Of a stretch of DNA of 40,076 nucleotides, positions 23,558-33,499 are shown one piece after another. The DNA is taken from the NCBI GenBank assembly GCA_947090755.1, contig CAMUPF010000016.1, forward strand, positions 1 through 40,076, read 5' to 3'. The notes beneath the pieces are model-generated. The model worked only from the letters and a program-made list of their open reading frames with translations. It was not told the origin of the DNA and ran no database searches. The DNA is from an uncultured Candidatus Melainabacteria bacterium (GTDB lineage Bacteria; Cyanobacteriota; Vampirovibrionia; Gastranaerophilales; Gastranaerophilaceae). Numbering within the stretch: position 1 is the stretch's first letter; each line of letters opens with the position of its first letter. A program made the translations under genes and the position numbers.

Positions 23558-25812
23558 GAGTAGCACCTTTATTGCCTACATACGCACGGGGTGAAGTTAG
23601 CCCCTTGATGTATGGCCGAAACGATATTGAGCCTTATTCTTCTTGCTTAAAGAAATGTAGAAACGCACTTGTTCGCCCTTATGGCCTTGTTTCACGCGTT
23701 GCCGGAACTGAATATATATCTAACGCCAAAAGTAAAGCAAAACTTATGCGCTTCATCTTTAATCCTAAAGACAGCTATATAATTGAGTGCGGCGCAGGAT
23801 ATTTTCGCTTTTTTCACAACGGCGCGCCTATTTACAAAGGCGACAAAGTCTATGAAGTCGCAAATAGTTTTACCGAAGCGGATCTGGAAACGATCCAGTA
23901 TGTGCAGATTGATGATATTATTAAAATCGTCTATTGTCGCGACGGAACAAAAGATAACAGGCCGAAAGAGTTAATCCGGAAGGCTGCTGATAACTGGGAA
24001 TTTAGGGACGTTGATTTTGTTTGCACTCCTTATTTAACCGAAAATTTAACAGACACAACAATAAAAGCATCTGCCAAAACCGGCGATGTTACTTTGACAG
24101 CAAGCAAAGATTTGTTTAATTCAAAGCACGTCGGGGCTTTTTTCTGGATTGGAGAAGCAACAACCGTTGACGGCGTGAAGAAACAAGGTTTTGTTAAAAT
24201 TACAAGCGTTAGCAACGCCAAAAGTGCTGGTGCGAAAGTTAAATGGGAATTATCCACCACCGAAGCAACGAAGGTCTGGGGCGAAGGTGCTTGGAGTGAT
24301 TACAGAGGTTGGCCTTCTGTTGTTGCCCTACTTGACGGACGTATTTATTATATGCGGACACCTACGCAGCCGCGCAATGTTTACGGATCTAAACCTTATA
24401 AATATGAAGATTTTACACCTGCCGTTGCTAACGAAAGCGGTGCAGGTGTTAATTTAGAGCTTGCGACAAACATTGACGGCGACGGATCCGATATTAAATG
24501 GGGCGTCGGAACAAGCTATTTGCTTATTGGAACGTATGGATCTGAATTTATTGTTAAGGGTAGCAGCGACAACGGAATTGATAGCAACACCGCCCCGACA
24601 GCCCGCGCCCGTTCGAACTGGGGATCGGAAGGGACGCAACCGGCAACAATCGGAAGCGCGGTTTATTTTGTGCAGAGAACCGGCCGAAAAGTCCGTCGAT
24701 TTGAATATGACTATTATCTTGACAGTTACAAAGCGGTTGACGTTTCTATCTATTCGGAACATTTGATCGAAAGCCCTATTGTTGACGTATGTTATCAAAA
24801 GAACCCCGACAGCATTATGTGGTGTTTGCGACAGGACGGTAAACTTGCAGCACTAACCGTCGAAGCAGATCAAAGCGTGCAGGCTTGGAGTTTGATAGAT
24901 TACGAAAACGCCACAATCGAAAGCATAGAAACAATCCCTTCATACAATGGGCTTTATGACGAACTTTATTTAATCGTTAAACACTCAATAAACGGCCAAA
25001 CAGTTCGACATATTGAACGAATACAAGATCCGGTTACACCGGAAAACGTGGTTAATTGTTGGTATGTCCGCGACGGATTACGCTTTAATGCGTTTGAAGC
25101 GACAGAGGGGAATAATTTAACACTTTCGGCAACAAGCGGGAACATTACAATTACAGCGTCAAAAGATATTTTTCAATCGAAACACTTTGAAAGAAGAATA
25201 CGAGCCACAAACGGAAACTTTGACGTTTTGGGGCAAGCCGTTATTACGGAAGTTGTAAATTCAAAACAGGTTAAAGCAAAGGTGGTTAAACCTTTCGATA
25301 GAACAACATATACAGGTGGAGCGTGGGGCGTTAGTGTAAACACTATGTCCGGCTTTAATTATTTGGAAGGAAAAACCGTTCAAATACTTGCCGACGGCTG
25401 CGTTCAACCAGAAAAAGTTGTTTTGTCTGGATCTTTTGAATTAGAGCTTGACGCGTGGGTTATTTTGGCCGGACTTGGCTATCAATCATATATGCAGACA
25501 ATGAACATTGAAGAAGGCGCAATGAACGGAACGTCTGTCGGGAAAAAGAAGCGTATCAACGAATTAGCTTTAAGAGTATGGCGAACAATAGGCGCAAGGG
25601 TTGGCAGAGATTTAAACAATTTGCAAGAAATCAGTTATCGCGAACCTTCCGTTCCTATGGGGACGGCTCGGCCATTACAAAGCGGAATTGTGGACAGGAT
25701 TTTATACAATCAAGGTTGGGGAACAGAAGCCGACATCTTGATTGAACAATCCCGCCCGCTGCCGCTTAATATCCTTGCTATTGCGCCGATAGTCAATGAA
25801 GTAGATAAATAA
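23551..25812 (+). CDS. Tail tubular protein B (T7 gp12-like nozzle)
   Basis: The start at 23551 (MVRVAPLLPTYARGEVSP) is the one nearest the upstream stop. A 753-residue protein of the podovirus nozzle family, with the family's N-terminal LPTYARGEVSPLMYGR and RPYGLVSRVAGTEYI segments. It holds two related insertions (about residues 172-205 and 522-560), each with the ITASKD-F-SKH pattern, suggesting an internal domain duplication. It forms the distal tail tube. Confidence 0.9.
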   Translation: MVRVAPLLPTYARGEVSPLMYGRNDIEPYSSCLKKCRNALVRPYGLVSRVAGTEYISNAKSKAKLMRFIFNPKDSYIIECGAGYFRFFHNGAPIYKGDKVYEVANSFTEADLETIQYVQIDDIIKIVYCRDGTKDNRPKELIRKAADNWEFRDVDFVCTPYLTENLTDTTIKASAKTGDVTLTASKDLFNSKHVGAFFWIGEATTVDGVKKQGFVKITSVSNAKSAGAKVKWELSTTEATKVWGEGAWSDYRGWPSVVALLDGRIYYMRTPTQPRNVYGSKPYKYEDFTPAVANESGAGVNLELATNIDGDGSDIKWGVGTSYLLIGTYGSEFIVKGSSDNGIDSNTAPTARARSNWGSEGTQPATIGSAVYFVQRTGRKVRRFEYDYYLDSYKAVDVSIYSEHLIESPIVDVCYQKNPDSIMWCLRQDGKLAALTVEADQSVQAWSLIDYENATIESIETIPSYNGLYDELYLIVKHSINGQTVRHIERIQDPVTPENVVNCWYVRDGLRFNAFEATEGNNLTLSATSGNITITASKDIFQSKHFERRIRATNGNFDVLGQAVITEVVNSKQVKAKVVKPFDRTTYTGGAWGVSVNTMSGFNYLEGKTVQILADGCVQPEKVVLSGSFELELDAWVILAGLGYQSYMQTMNIEEGAMNGTSVGKKKRINELALRVWRTIGARVGRDLNNLQEISYREPSVPMGTARPLQSGIVDRILYNQGWGTEADILIEQSRPLPLNILAIAPIVNEVDK

Positions 25813-25822
25813 GGGGGTTACC

Positions 25823-26293
25823 ATGGTAGGATTTGCAGCAGCGGCCTTTATTGCTTCAAGTGTAATACAGGCCGGATCTTCGCTTTTAGCTGCAAGTGAA
25901 CAAAGATCAGCGGCTAAAAGCGAGATAAAACAGCTTGAAAGGCAGCGGCAGCAAATACAGCTTGAACGGGCAAATATGCGCGATCAGTATGTAAACCAGA
26001 GGACGCAACTAATAGGAAGCGTCAATCAAACGGCCGGACATGCGGGGCTTCGTGTGTTCGGAAGTGTTGCCGAAACGCTTAATGAAAGTCTTACGCAGCT
26101 AAATATTGAAGAAGCGCAAAACGATTATAATAAGCGAATGGAACTTGAAACCAACGCCGCACAAACAAAAAATGCCAAGAGAACAAAGAAGTATGCTTAT
26201 GTAAACGGTTTTCTTAAAGCCGGTTCAACTGCTTTGGGCAGCTTCGGAACGTATGATCACTATTGGGGATCTAATGCAGGAACGAATAAATAA
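25823..26293 (+). CDS. Internal virion protein B (T7 gp14-like)
   Basis: A 156-residue protein: hydrophobic N terminus (residues 2-24, AAAAFIASSVIQAGSSLLAA), then a long coiled coil with QLERQRQQIQLERANMRDQY. The same layout is seen in T7 gp14, which is ejected first and forms a pore in the outer membrane. Shine-Dalgarno GGGGG. Confidence 0.78.
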   Translation: MVGFAAAAFIASSVIQAGSSLLAASEQRSAAKSEIKQLERQRQQIQLERANMRDQYVNQRTQLIGSVNQTAGHAGLRVFGSVAETLNESLTQLNIEEAQNDYNKRMELETNAAQTKNAKRTKKYAYVNGFLKAGSTALGSFGTYDHYWGSNAGTNK

Positions 26294-26302
26294 GGGGGAA
26301 TA

Positions 26303-27820
26303 ATGCCTAAATTACCGGTTTATACAAGAAATAGCCATATAAACGCTTCTCCTATCGTAGAAAGACGGTCAAGCGGACTTACTGAAAGTTTAGGGAAATT
26401 CAGCAGTGCGGCTTCCGATCTTGCTGTTAAGTGGCAGGAAACCAAAAACGCGGCTGAAACTCTGGACGGTAAAAACAAAATGGAAGCCGACGTTCAAGAC
26501 ATCTTAATGGAAGCTAACGATTACAACGATTATACTTCAACAAAAGAACTTGAAGCAAAGGAAGCGGAGTTATTGCAGAAAGCACGCCAAATTCCGCAGA
26601 ATATTGTCGCAGGTTTTGGAACTGATACAAACGCGAGTGATTTTATCCGCCGTTCAGAAATGGACACAGTTCGAACAGAAGCGCAGATAAAAAACATATT
26701 CCGGAGAAAATACATCGACAACAATAACGCAAACCTTATTGTTTCGGAAGATAGAAACCGCGAAAACTTTATTTCAACCGGAAATGCTGCCTTTAGGAAC
26801 TCTTATCTTGCGGACTTGGAAAATTCGTTTAAAGCCGGATTTATTGACAAAGCAGCCTATACACAAGCCAAGCTGAAAACGGAAGACTGGGAAAAGTATA
26901 TGCTTTATAGACAGGCCGAAAGCAATCCGCAGGCTGTTATTGATAACTTAAAATCTGGAAAATACCAAATAAAGCCGGAAGATTACAACGACGTTTTGAA
27001 AAACTTAAATTCAATCAAAACGAACGATGAACTTATGCGGAACTACGAAGAAGCCGTCCGGCAAAACACCGGAGAAAGTAACGCCATGGACTATATTTAC
27101 AGCAACGCTTCTTATGCAGACAAGCTAAAATATATAAATGACGCAGAAATACGGGGGGATATTAGCGGGTCTTTTAGTCAAAAGGCAAGACGTGCAATTA
27201 AGCAATTCAAGCCGGACGGCGGCAAAACCATGTCGCAGGCTCAAAATATTGCAGAAGTATTGCAGCGTGCCTATGATTTGAACGAAGGAAATTTTGATAG
27301 CACAGAATATCTTAACGGTATTCGTGATTTACGTTCTTCTATTACCGAAGCCGTGAATAATGGTGATATTTCCTATAAAGACGGTGTTACTCTTAACAAC
27401 CAGTTGAACCAAGCAACACGAAAGAGGATAAGCCAAGAAACAAACGCGGTTAGTTATCAATTCGGGAAAACGATTGATTTTTTCAAAGAAAGTTTGCCGC
27501 CGGAATTTCAAAACGACGCAATCCGAGAATTATTTTATCAAACGCAAGATATTGATGACAGTCTTTCAGATAAAGAGAAACAAAAGATTTATCGCGAAAA
27601 GGCTGTTTCCGTTGTTGATAAAATAAAAATTGATAATCGCCTAGCTGCCGAAAAGGCATTGGCAGATATGCAAACTCAACTGTCTTCCGACTTTATTCCA
27701 ACGATTGCGACAAAGTTGGGAATTAGTGAAGAAGATTTGAACCGGAAAATCGACCACACAGCAAAACGACACGGAATGACGCGTGAACAAGTGGTGCAGC
27801 AGCTCTCAAAAGGATTATAA
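26303..27820 (+). CDS. Internal virion protein C (T7 gp15-like)
   Basis: A 505-residue, mostly helical, charged protein starting MPKLPVYTRNSHINASPIVE. Long helical segments with Asn/Lys/Glu-rich composition match the gp15-type internal core protein that, with gp16, spans the periplasm during DNA ejection. Function is assigned from gene order (gp14-like, then this, then the giant protein) and general composition, not from a specific motif. Shine-Dalgarno GGGGG. Confidence 0.72.
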   Translation: MPKLPVYTRNSHINASPIVERRSSGLTESLGKFSSAASDLAVKWQETKNAAETLDGKNKMEADVQDILMEANDYNDYTSTKELEAKEAELLQKARQIPQNIVAGFGTDTNASDFIRRSEMDTVRTEAQIKNIFRRKYIDNNNANLIVSEDRNRENFISTGNAAFRNSYLADLENSFKAGFIDKAAYTQAKLKTEDWEKYMLYRQAESNPQAVIDNLKSGKYQIKPEDYNDVLKNLNSIKTNDELMRNYEEAVRQNTGESNAMDYIYSNASYADKLKYINDAEIRGDISGSFSQKARRAIKQFKPDGGKTMSQAQNIAEVLQRAYDLNEGNFDSTEYLNGIRDLRSSITEAVNNGDISYKDGVTLNNQLNQATRKRISQETNAVSYQFGKTIDFFKESLPPEFQNDAIRELFYQTQDIDDSLSDKEKQKIYREKAVSVVDKIKIDNRLAAEKALADMQTQLSSDFIPTIATKLGISEEDLNRKIDHTAKRHGMTREQVVQQLSKGL

Positions 27821-27821
27821 A

Positions 27822-30800
27822 ATGCAGGACAACGACGATTTATTTCAACTTATGGGGATCACTCCAAACGGAACAACGGAAGATCCGGACGATTTGTTCG
27901 GCGGGAAAATTCCAACCGCAGCAGAAACAAATAAAACATTGTTTGAAAGCAATATGATTGACATTGATAGTTTTGTTTCTGAAAAGCGAAAAGAGTGGAA
28001 AGGCAGCTTTTTAAATGCCATATCGGATCTTTCGCGAGATAAAGACGGAAACACAGAATTTCAGTGGTATAATCCGACAAGTTGGATCGGATCGGCGATT
28101 TCTGCATACAGAAAGCCTATTGACGAGCGTCTTGATTTTTTGGAAAAAAACAAAGAAACGGTTAGCAATCTTGTAACTCAAGAACAGTTGCAAGAGTTCG
28201 TCGACAAGGGGGCTATTGGTGTTTTTGAAAGCGCAAAGCGCAATCTTAAATGGGGAAACGCCCCTTTTGTCGGTGCTTTTGTTGAGGGTTATCAAAAAGG
28301 AAAATTGGCCGACATTATGGAAAAAATCAAAAACGACGAGGTTTTGAGCGACGTAGAAGACGAAACCGTCAAAGAATACATTATGGACGGCGTTGAACAA
28401 ACACTTCGCGGCCACTCTATTGGCGGTCGTATTGTTGACGGATTAGCTGCCATGCCTGCTTTTATGATTGAATATGCAGTCGCAAAAGGCCTTGTCGGGG
28501 CTGCCGGAAAGAAAATCGCAGCAACCACCGCAGGAAAAAAAGTTGCAGAAATCGGGGCGAAATTTACAGCAAGCGGAAAAATTGGATCTGCTGCGGCTAA
28601 AACCACAGCAACAATCGGGACAGCCGCGGGACGTGCCTTGTTTATGCCGCAGCAGGTTTATAATAATTACAACGACATTCGCTTAAATTCAGCTTATAGT
28701 TTAGGCGAAAACGGTCAATTTCTTTTTAATGAGGATCAGGATAAACCGGCAACAATGCTGCTAAAGGCCTACGGATTAACCGCAATAACAGCCCTCGCAG
28801 AAGATTCCGGCGAAGCAATAACCGGACTTGTAAAAAAAGGTGTTAGCCCTATTTACAATAAACTTCCGCCAAAAGTTAGAAACGGTATTGTTAAACTTGC
28901 CCGCCAAACAGAAAAATACAAAGATACGCCTATTTCAAAAATGTTTGAAGCGGGCGGATATAGTAACGTTTTAGGGGAAATTGGCGAAGAACGCTTGGAA
29001 GATCTATTGGGTGCGATTACCGGACTGAACCCGCAAGGCGACAATTATTTTGATAGCATAGGCAACGCCTTAATGCCCGACTTCGATCAGTTTCTAGTTG
29101 AAGCCGGAGTTGTTAGCATTGCAGGCGGCGCACGTTCTGGGCTCAACTATCTCTACGCAAAGGGATTTAATCCTTCTTTATTAAAAGGACTTTCCACAAC
29201 TGAACAGGACAAACTTGTTGAACGTGAAGTTAAAAAGGAAGTTGGGGATTTAAATCCTTCTGTTTCAATCTACGAAGTGCCGGTTGATAAAATCACATTG
29301 TCGCCGGACATTCCAAATTTTAAGGAAGGTGCCAACGAAAACGGCGTGGTAACAGGCGAAGAATTGCAGGGAACTTATGATCGTTTAGGAACTGCGCCGA
29401 TTGTTGTCTGGGAAAGAAACGACGGAAGAATGGAAGTTATCACCGGAAGACACCGGCTAGATCTCGCCAAACGCACTGGAGAAATTACCATTCCGGCGCA
29501 GGTTGTGAGAGAAGCGGACGGATTCACTGCTGAACAAGCGCGTATGCTTGATGTCGAACAAAATATCAAAGATGAAAAAGGAACGATCCGCGATTATGTC
29601 CGCTATTTCCGAGAAAAGAAAATGTCTAAAGAAGACGCAGAAAGAAAAGGATTGTTGCAGCGCAAGGGCGGCCACGCCTTTGTTATTGCAAACGACGCGG
29701 CAGAAGGTCTTTATTCTTTGTTTATTAACGGAAAGATAAGCGACGCAAAAGCGGAAGCTATTGCCAAGGGCGCACCAAAAAATGAAGCAGCACAAAATGC
29801 AGCTATAAAATCAGCCGACAAAATGACGGCCGAAGAACTGCAAGCCTACACTTCATTACTTGGACAGATGAAGCCGAAACAAGATGTTTCGGGGGATTTG
29901 TTCGGGTTTGACGATAGCGCAACGAAGGAAGCGGAAGCTATTGCAAAACTTGTTGCCAAAGATAAAAAGGACATTGACGCTAAAATTTCGGCCGTGCGTG
30001 GTGCTTTGAAGAATCCGGAAGTCGCAAAAAAAATGGGGCTTTACTTCAAGGCTACACCCGAAACAATCGGTCAAGAGGTTAAAAAACTGTTATATCAGAA
30101 ACAACAGCTTGATAATTTCTACACCGACGCAAAGTTAATGAAACATTATCGCGCTTTATTGGAAGGCAAGAAAGAAAGTGTTTTTGACTTGCTGCCCGAC
30201 GCCGTTCCGGAAAATTTCTATCCGGAAGAAAGCAGCGACACAAACCAAACGGACGAAGCCACAGACAAACAAAACGGCAAAAAAGAAACTGATCCGGCAG
30301 AAATAAAACTGGACGATAGCGAAACATTTGTCGAAATTGCAAAAAGAAAATGGCTTGATGACGTCGCGCCGTTGGAGAAATTAGCAACTGACGATCGCGT
30401 TAATCTTGAAGACGGACAGCGTCCGGATTTATTGGCTCGTGCTTATCAATATTCTGCACGCATGATTGAAACAAATATTAACGATCAGACGTATTATATT
30501 GACGAACAAGGAAACGAAGTTGTAACAGGCGAGGGATTAAGGCCTATCTTAAAGGACTTTTTCGCCATTTCTCACGATGTGGAGCCAAACGCGGAAGTTG
30601 CCCGTCAAGATCTTAACGACTTTCTTGTTGCAAGGCGTTATTTGCAAGACTTGAACGAGATCGAAGGTGTCGAAGTTACCGACGAGCAAAAACAAAAATC
30701 CGCAGCAGATTTGCTTCGATTAAGCGCAAAATACGGCGATAATATGGAAATGTTTGTTGATTTTTCAAACAGAATCTACAATTTTCAAAAACATATTCTT

Positions 30801-33485
30801 GAAAACCTTGTTCGTTCTGGCAACCTCAGTCAAGAACAGTTTGACGAAATAACGTCAAAACATCAGCATTACGTCCCGTTTAAGCGTGTTCTTGAAGACA
30901 CAGACATAACAGGAATAAGCAATCGTGGCGTATTTGATGAAACAAAAACAAGCAAAGTTGTTAAGCGCATTAAGGGATCGGACAAAGACGTTAAAGATGT
31001 GTTTGTTTCAATCGCAAACAATGCGGCCAAAACGCTTGATCTAGCATATAGAAACAGAATTGCGCGCGCTGTTGCCGACCTTAAAGAATTTATGCCGGAG
31101 TATGTAAAGGCTAAAAGGCCTATTTACGAACACGGAACGGCTAAAACAAAAGTCGCCTACGATCCGCGTTTTCGGCAACAACTTGAAAAGGCTATCGCTT
31201 TTTTTGGTGGAAAGGTTGAATATGTTAAATCCATTGGACGCGGCAAAAGTGAAGGAATGATCTTGGGAGTTTATAACTCAAAAGAAAATTCAATTCGAAA
31301 AAGACTTGGAGCGCAAGACAGAACTTTATCACATGAGTTCGGCCACTTATTAGACTTTGCTTTTGGTATTAGTGAACAAATACAAAGCTCGCCTGTTATT
31401 CTTAAAGAAATAACAGATCTTGCCGAAGATCGTTTTTTTGGCGTTGTTGGTTTAACTACAAACAAAAAAGGAGAAAATACTTATATTGAACAAACAGCAA
31501 AACTTCCGGACGACTACGTCGAATATGTTAAAAGTATTCGAGAATCCGTTGCGAATGCTTTTGATCTCTATTTTTCTTCACGCGACTACATGAAGAAGAA
31601 AGCCCCCGAAACTTATAAACTATTTGAAAAAATGTTTAATGTTCCGGCCGTTCGCTTTTTGAAAGAAATTCGCCCTTCTTCCGCTTCGGCAATGGAAGAA
31701 ATCGAAACCGACGTTTTTATTCCGTCGCGTCAAAAACCTTATGGAAACGTGATCGAGTATTACGAGGACGGCAAAAGAAAGTTTGTCGAGGTATCAAAAC
31801 CGCTTCATGAAGCTATGCACAAATTAAGCCCTATACAGCTTGGTTTTGTTTCAAAGTTTTTGAAAGTGTTTAGTATGCCTGCAACATTACTTCGTTGGGG
31901 TGCTACAAATACGCCCAACTTTATTATAAGGAACTTCATAAAAGATCAGTTCACCGCATTTATTCAAACCGATCAAGGAATGAAGACCACACCGCTTCAA
32001 ACGATTAAGGCCTTATGCACAATCATAGGTAAAGGAAAACTTTATGCTGATTGGGAAAGATCGGGCGGAGCCGGTGGTGGTTATTATGACTGGAGCGAAA
32101 AAGGCGCGCAGAAATATCTTGAGGAAATCCAAAACCCGAAAGGACGTTTTGTTAAGGCTCTTAAAATTATGGAAGACACCGGTTGGACAGATTGGCGAAG
32201 ATATGTAAATATTGCGGCCTCTCCGTTCACGACGTTAGTGCGCGGATATAATAAACTTATCAGCACGCCTTCACAGGCCGTTGAAGAAGCGACGCGTCTT
32301 GGTTCTTACAAAAAAGCCAAAGAAGCCGGTTTATCTGATTTAATGGCTGCACACAAAAGCCGCGAAGCAACTGTCGATTTTGGACGCGGTGGCGAAGTTA
32401 GCCGCATTGTCAACAGGATTGTCCCGTTTTTCAATGTTGGGCTGCAATCCGCAAACAAACTTTACAGGACGGCAAAAAACAATCCGACGGCGTTTTTGTT
32501 CAACTCGCTTGCGACGATCGCGTTTCCTTCGATTGCGATAACAGGTTATTATCTTTACGGCGCGTCTGACGATGAGCGGAAGCGTTGGCTTGAAATACCT
32601 GACTATGTTCGCGACAATAACTGGTGTTTCTTCTACAATGGAGAACTCTTTACATTTCCTAAACCTTTTACAGTTGGTTACATGGGAACAGCCTTTGAGG
32701 ACTTTTTGATTTGGGGATATAAAGGAGAGAAACCGGAAACACGCGAATTTTACGAGTTATTGGCCGGAATGTTCGGATCTCTTTCGCCGGTTCAGACGTT
32801 GGGTTCATTATTATCGCCTGTCGGACAAGTGGCCGTTGAAGCGACGACAAACTATAATTTCTTCATGGGACGTTCAATTTATCCGAAGTGGCTTGAAAGC
32901 CTGCCGCCGGAAGAAAGGAAGAACAAGACAACGTCGCAGCTTGGAACATTTATCGGGGAAAAGTTGGGCGTTTCACCCGCTATCGTCGATAACACAATGT
33001 TCGGTTTAACCTCTACACTCGGGAAGCAGACTGTCGGCATGGCCGAAAATATGCTTGACGACTTCAAACGTTGGAACGGAGAAGAAGTCCCCGAAAATAT
33101 TATTATAAAAAAGGACATTCCGCTTGTCGGCGCGTTGGTTGGTAGACTTCCTGACGGAACTCGGAGCAAGTCTTATCAACACTTTCAAAACGATTATACC
33201 GAATTTATGCAAATAAATTCAGCCTATAATCAAAGACAAGGTTTGGAAAAAACAAAATATAAAAACGAACACGCCTTCGAACTTGCGGCTTTTAAATCTA
33301 TGAAGACAAGTAAAAAGCAGCTTCAAAAGATTTATAAAGAAATCAACCGTCTTTATGATGACCCGCGAATGTCTGCACAAGACAAGACTGACGCAATTAT
33401 GAAACTTGAGAAACAAATAACTGTTGTCGCTCGCGAAGCCAACAAAAGAACGGCTGAAATAAAAAGAAAGTTTGAAGATCAATGA
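27822..33485 (+). CDS. Giant ejected polyvalent protein (ParB-like, HExxH, LPD38-like)
   Basis: Start at 27822 (MQDNDDLFQL), one base after the previous stop. At 1887 residues this is the largest gene. Visible parts: an Ala/Gly-rich hydrophobic stretch (about 217-270); a ParB/Srx-like domain (about 480-640) with VITGRHRLDLAKR; a zinc metallopeptidase motif HEFGH (1171-1175); and, from about 1355, LLRWGATNTPNFIIRNFIKD, resembling the large polyvalent protein domain LPD38. By position it corresponds to T7 gp16, but I see no transglycosylase motif. Polyvalent proteins of this design are thought to enter the host with the DNA and counter defences. Catalysis by the peptidase is inferred from the motif only. 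Confidence 0.82.
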   Translation: MQDNDDLFQLMGITPNGTTEDPDDLFGGKIPTAAETNKTLFESNMIDIDSFVSEKRKEWKGSFLNAISDLSRDKDGNTEFQWYNPTSWIGSAISAYRKPIDERLDFLEKNKETVSNLVTQEQLQEFVDKGAIGVFESAKRNLKWGNAPFVGAFVEGYQKGKLADIMEKIKNDEVLSDVEDETVKEYIMDGVEQTLRGHSIGGRIVDGLAAMPAFMIEYAVAKGLVGAAGKKIAATTAGKKVAEIGAKFTASGKIGSAAAKTTATIGTAAGRALFMPQQVYNNYNDIRLNSAYSLGENGQFLFNEDQDKPATMLLKAYGLTAITALAEDSGEAITGLVKKGVSPIYNKLPPKVRNGIVKLARQTEKYKDTPISKMFEAGGYSNVLGEIGEERLEDLLGAITGLNPQGDNYFDSIGNALMPDFDQFLVEAGVVSIAGGARSGLNYLYAKGFNPSLLKGLSTTEQDKLVEREVKKEVGDLNPSVSIYEVPVDKITLSPDIPNFKEGANENGVVTGEELQGTYDRLGTAPIVVWERNDGRMEVITGRHRLDLAKRTGEITIPAQVVREADGFTAEQARMLDVEQNIKDEKGTIRDYVRYFREKKMSKEDAERKGLLQRKGGHAFVIANDAAEGLYSLFINGKISDAKAEAIAKGAPKNEAAQNAAIKSADKMTAEELQAYTSLLGQMKPKQDVSGDLFGFDDSATKEAEAIAKLVAKDKKDIDAKISAVRGALKNPEVAKKMGLYFKATPETIGQEVKKLLYQKQQLDNFYTDAKLMKHYRALLEGKKESVFDLLPDAVPENFYPEESSDTNQTDEATDKQNGKKETDPAEIKLDDSETFVEIAKRKWLDDVAPLEKLATDDRVNLEDGQRPDLLARAYQYSARMIETNINDQTYYIDEQGNEVVTGEGLRPILKDFFAISHDVEPNAEVARQDLNDFLVARRYLQDLNEIEGVEVTDEQKQKSAADLLRLSAKYGDNMEMFVDFSNRIYNFQKHILENLVRSGNLSQEQFDEITSKHQHYVPFKRVLEDTDITGISNRGVFDETKTSKVVKRIKGSDKDVKDVFVSIANNAAKTLDLAYRNRIARAVADLKEFMPEYVKAKRPIYEHGTAKTKVAYDPRFRQQLEKAIAFFGGKVEYVKSIGRGKSEGMILGVYNSKENSIRKRLGAQDRTLSHEFGHLLDFAFGISEQIQSSPVILKEITDLAEDRFFGVVGLTTNKKGENTYIEQTAKLPDDYVEYVKSIRESVANAFDLYFSSRDYMKKKAPETYKLFEKMFNVPAVRFLKEIRPSSASAMEEIETDVFIPSRQKPYGNVIEYYEDGKRKFVEVSKPLHEAMHKLSPIQLGFVSKFLKVFSMPATLLRWGATNTPNFIIRNFIKDQFTAFIQTDQGMKTTPLQTIKALCTIIGKGKLYADWERSGGAGGGYYDWSEKGAQKYLEEIQNPKGRFVKALKIMEDTGWTDWRRYVNIAASPFTTLVRGYNKLISTPSQAVEEATRLGSYKKAKEAGLSDLMAAHKSREATVDFGRGGEVSRIVNRIVPFFNVGLQSANKLYRTAKNNPTAFLFNSLATIAFPSIAITGYYLYGASDDERKRWLEIPDYVRDNNWCFFYNGELFTFPKPFTVGYMGTAFEDFLIWGYKGEKPETREFYELLAGMFGSLSPVQTLGSLLSPVGQVAVEATTNYNFFMGRSIYPKWLESLPPEERKNKTTSQLGTFIGEKLGVSPAIVDNTMFGLTSTLGKQTVGMAENMLDDFKRWNGEEVPENIIIKKDIPLVGALVGRLPDGTRSKSYQHFQNDYTEFMQINSAYNQRQGLEKTKYKNEHAFELAAFKSMKTSKKQLQKIYKEINRLYDDPRMSAQDKTDAIMKLEKQITVVAREANKRTAEIKRKFEDQ

Positions 33486-33499
33486 AAGGAAAATATTAA

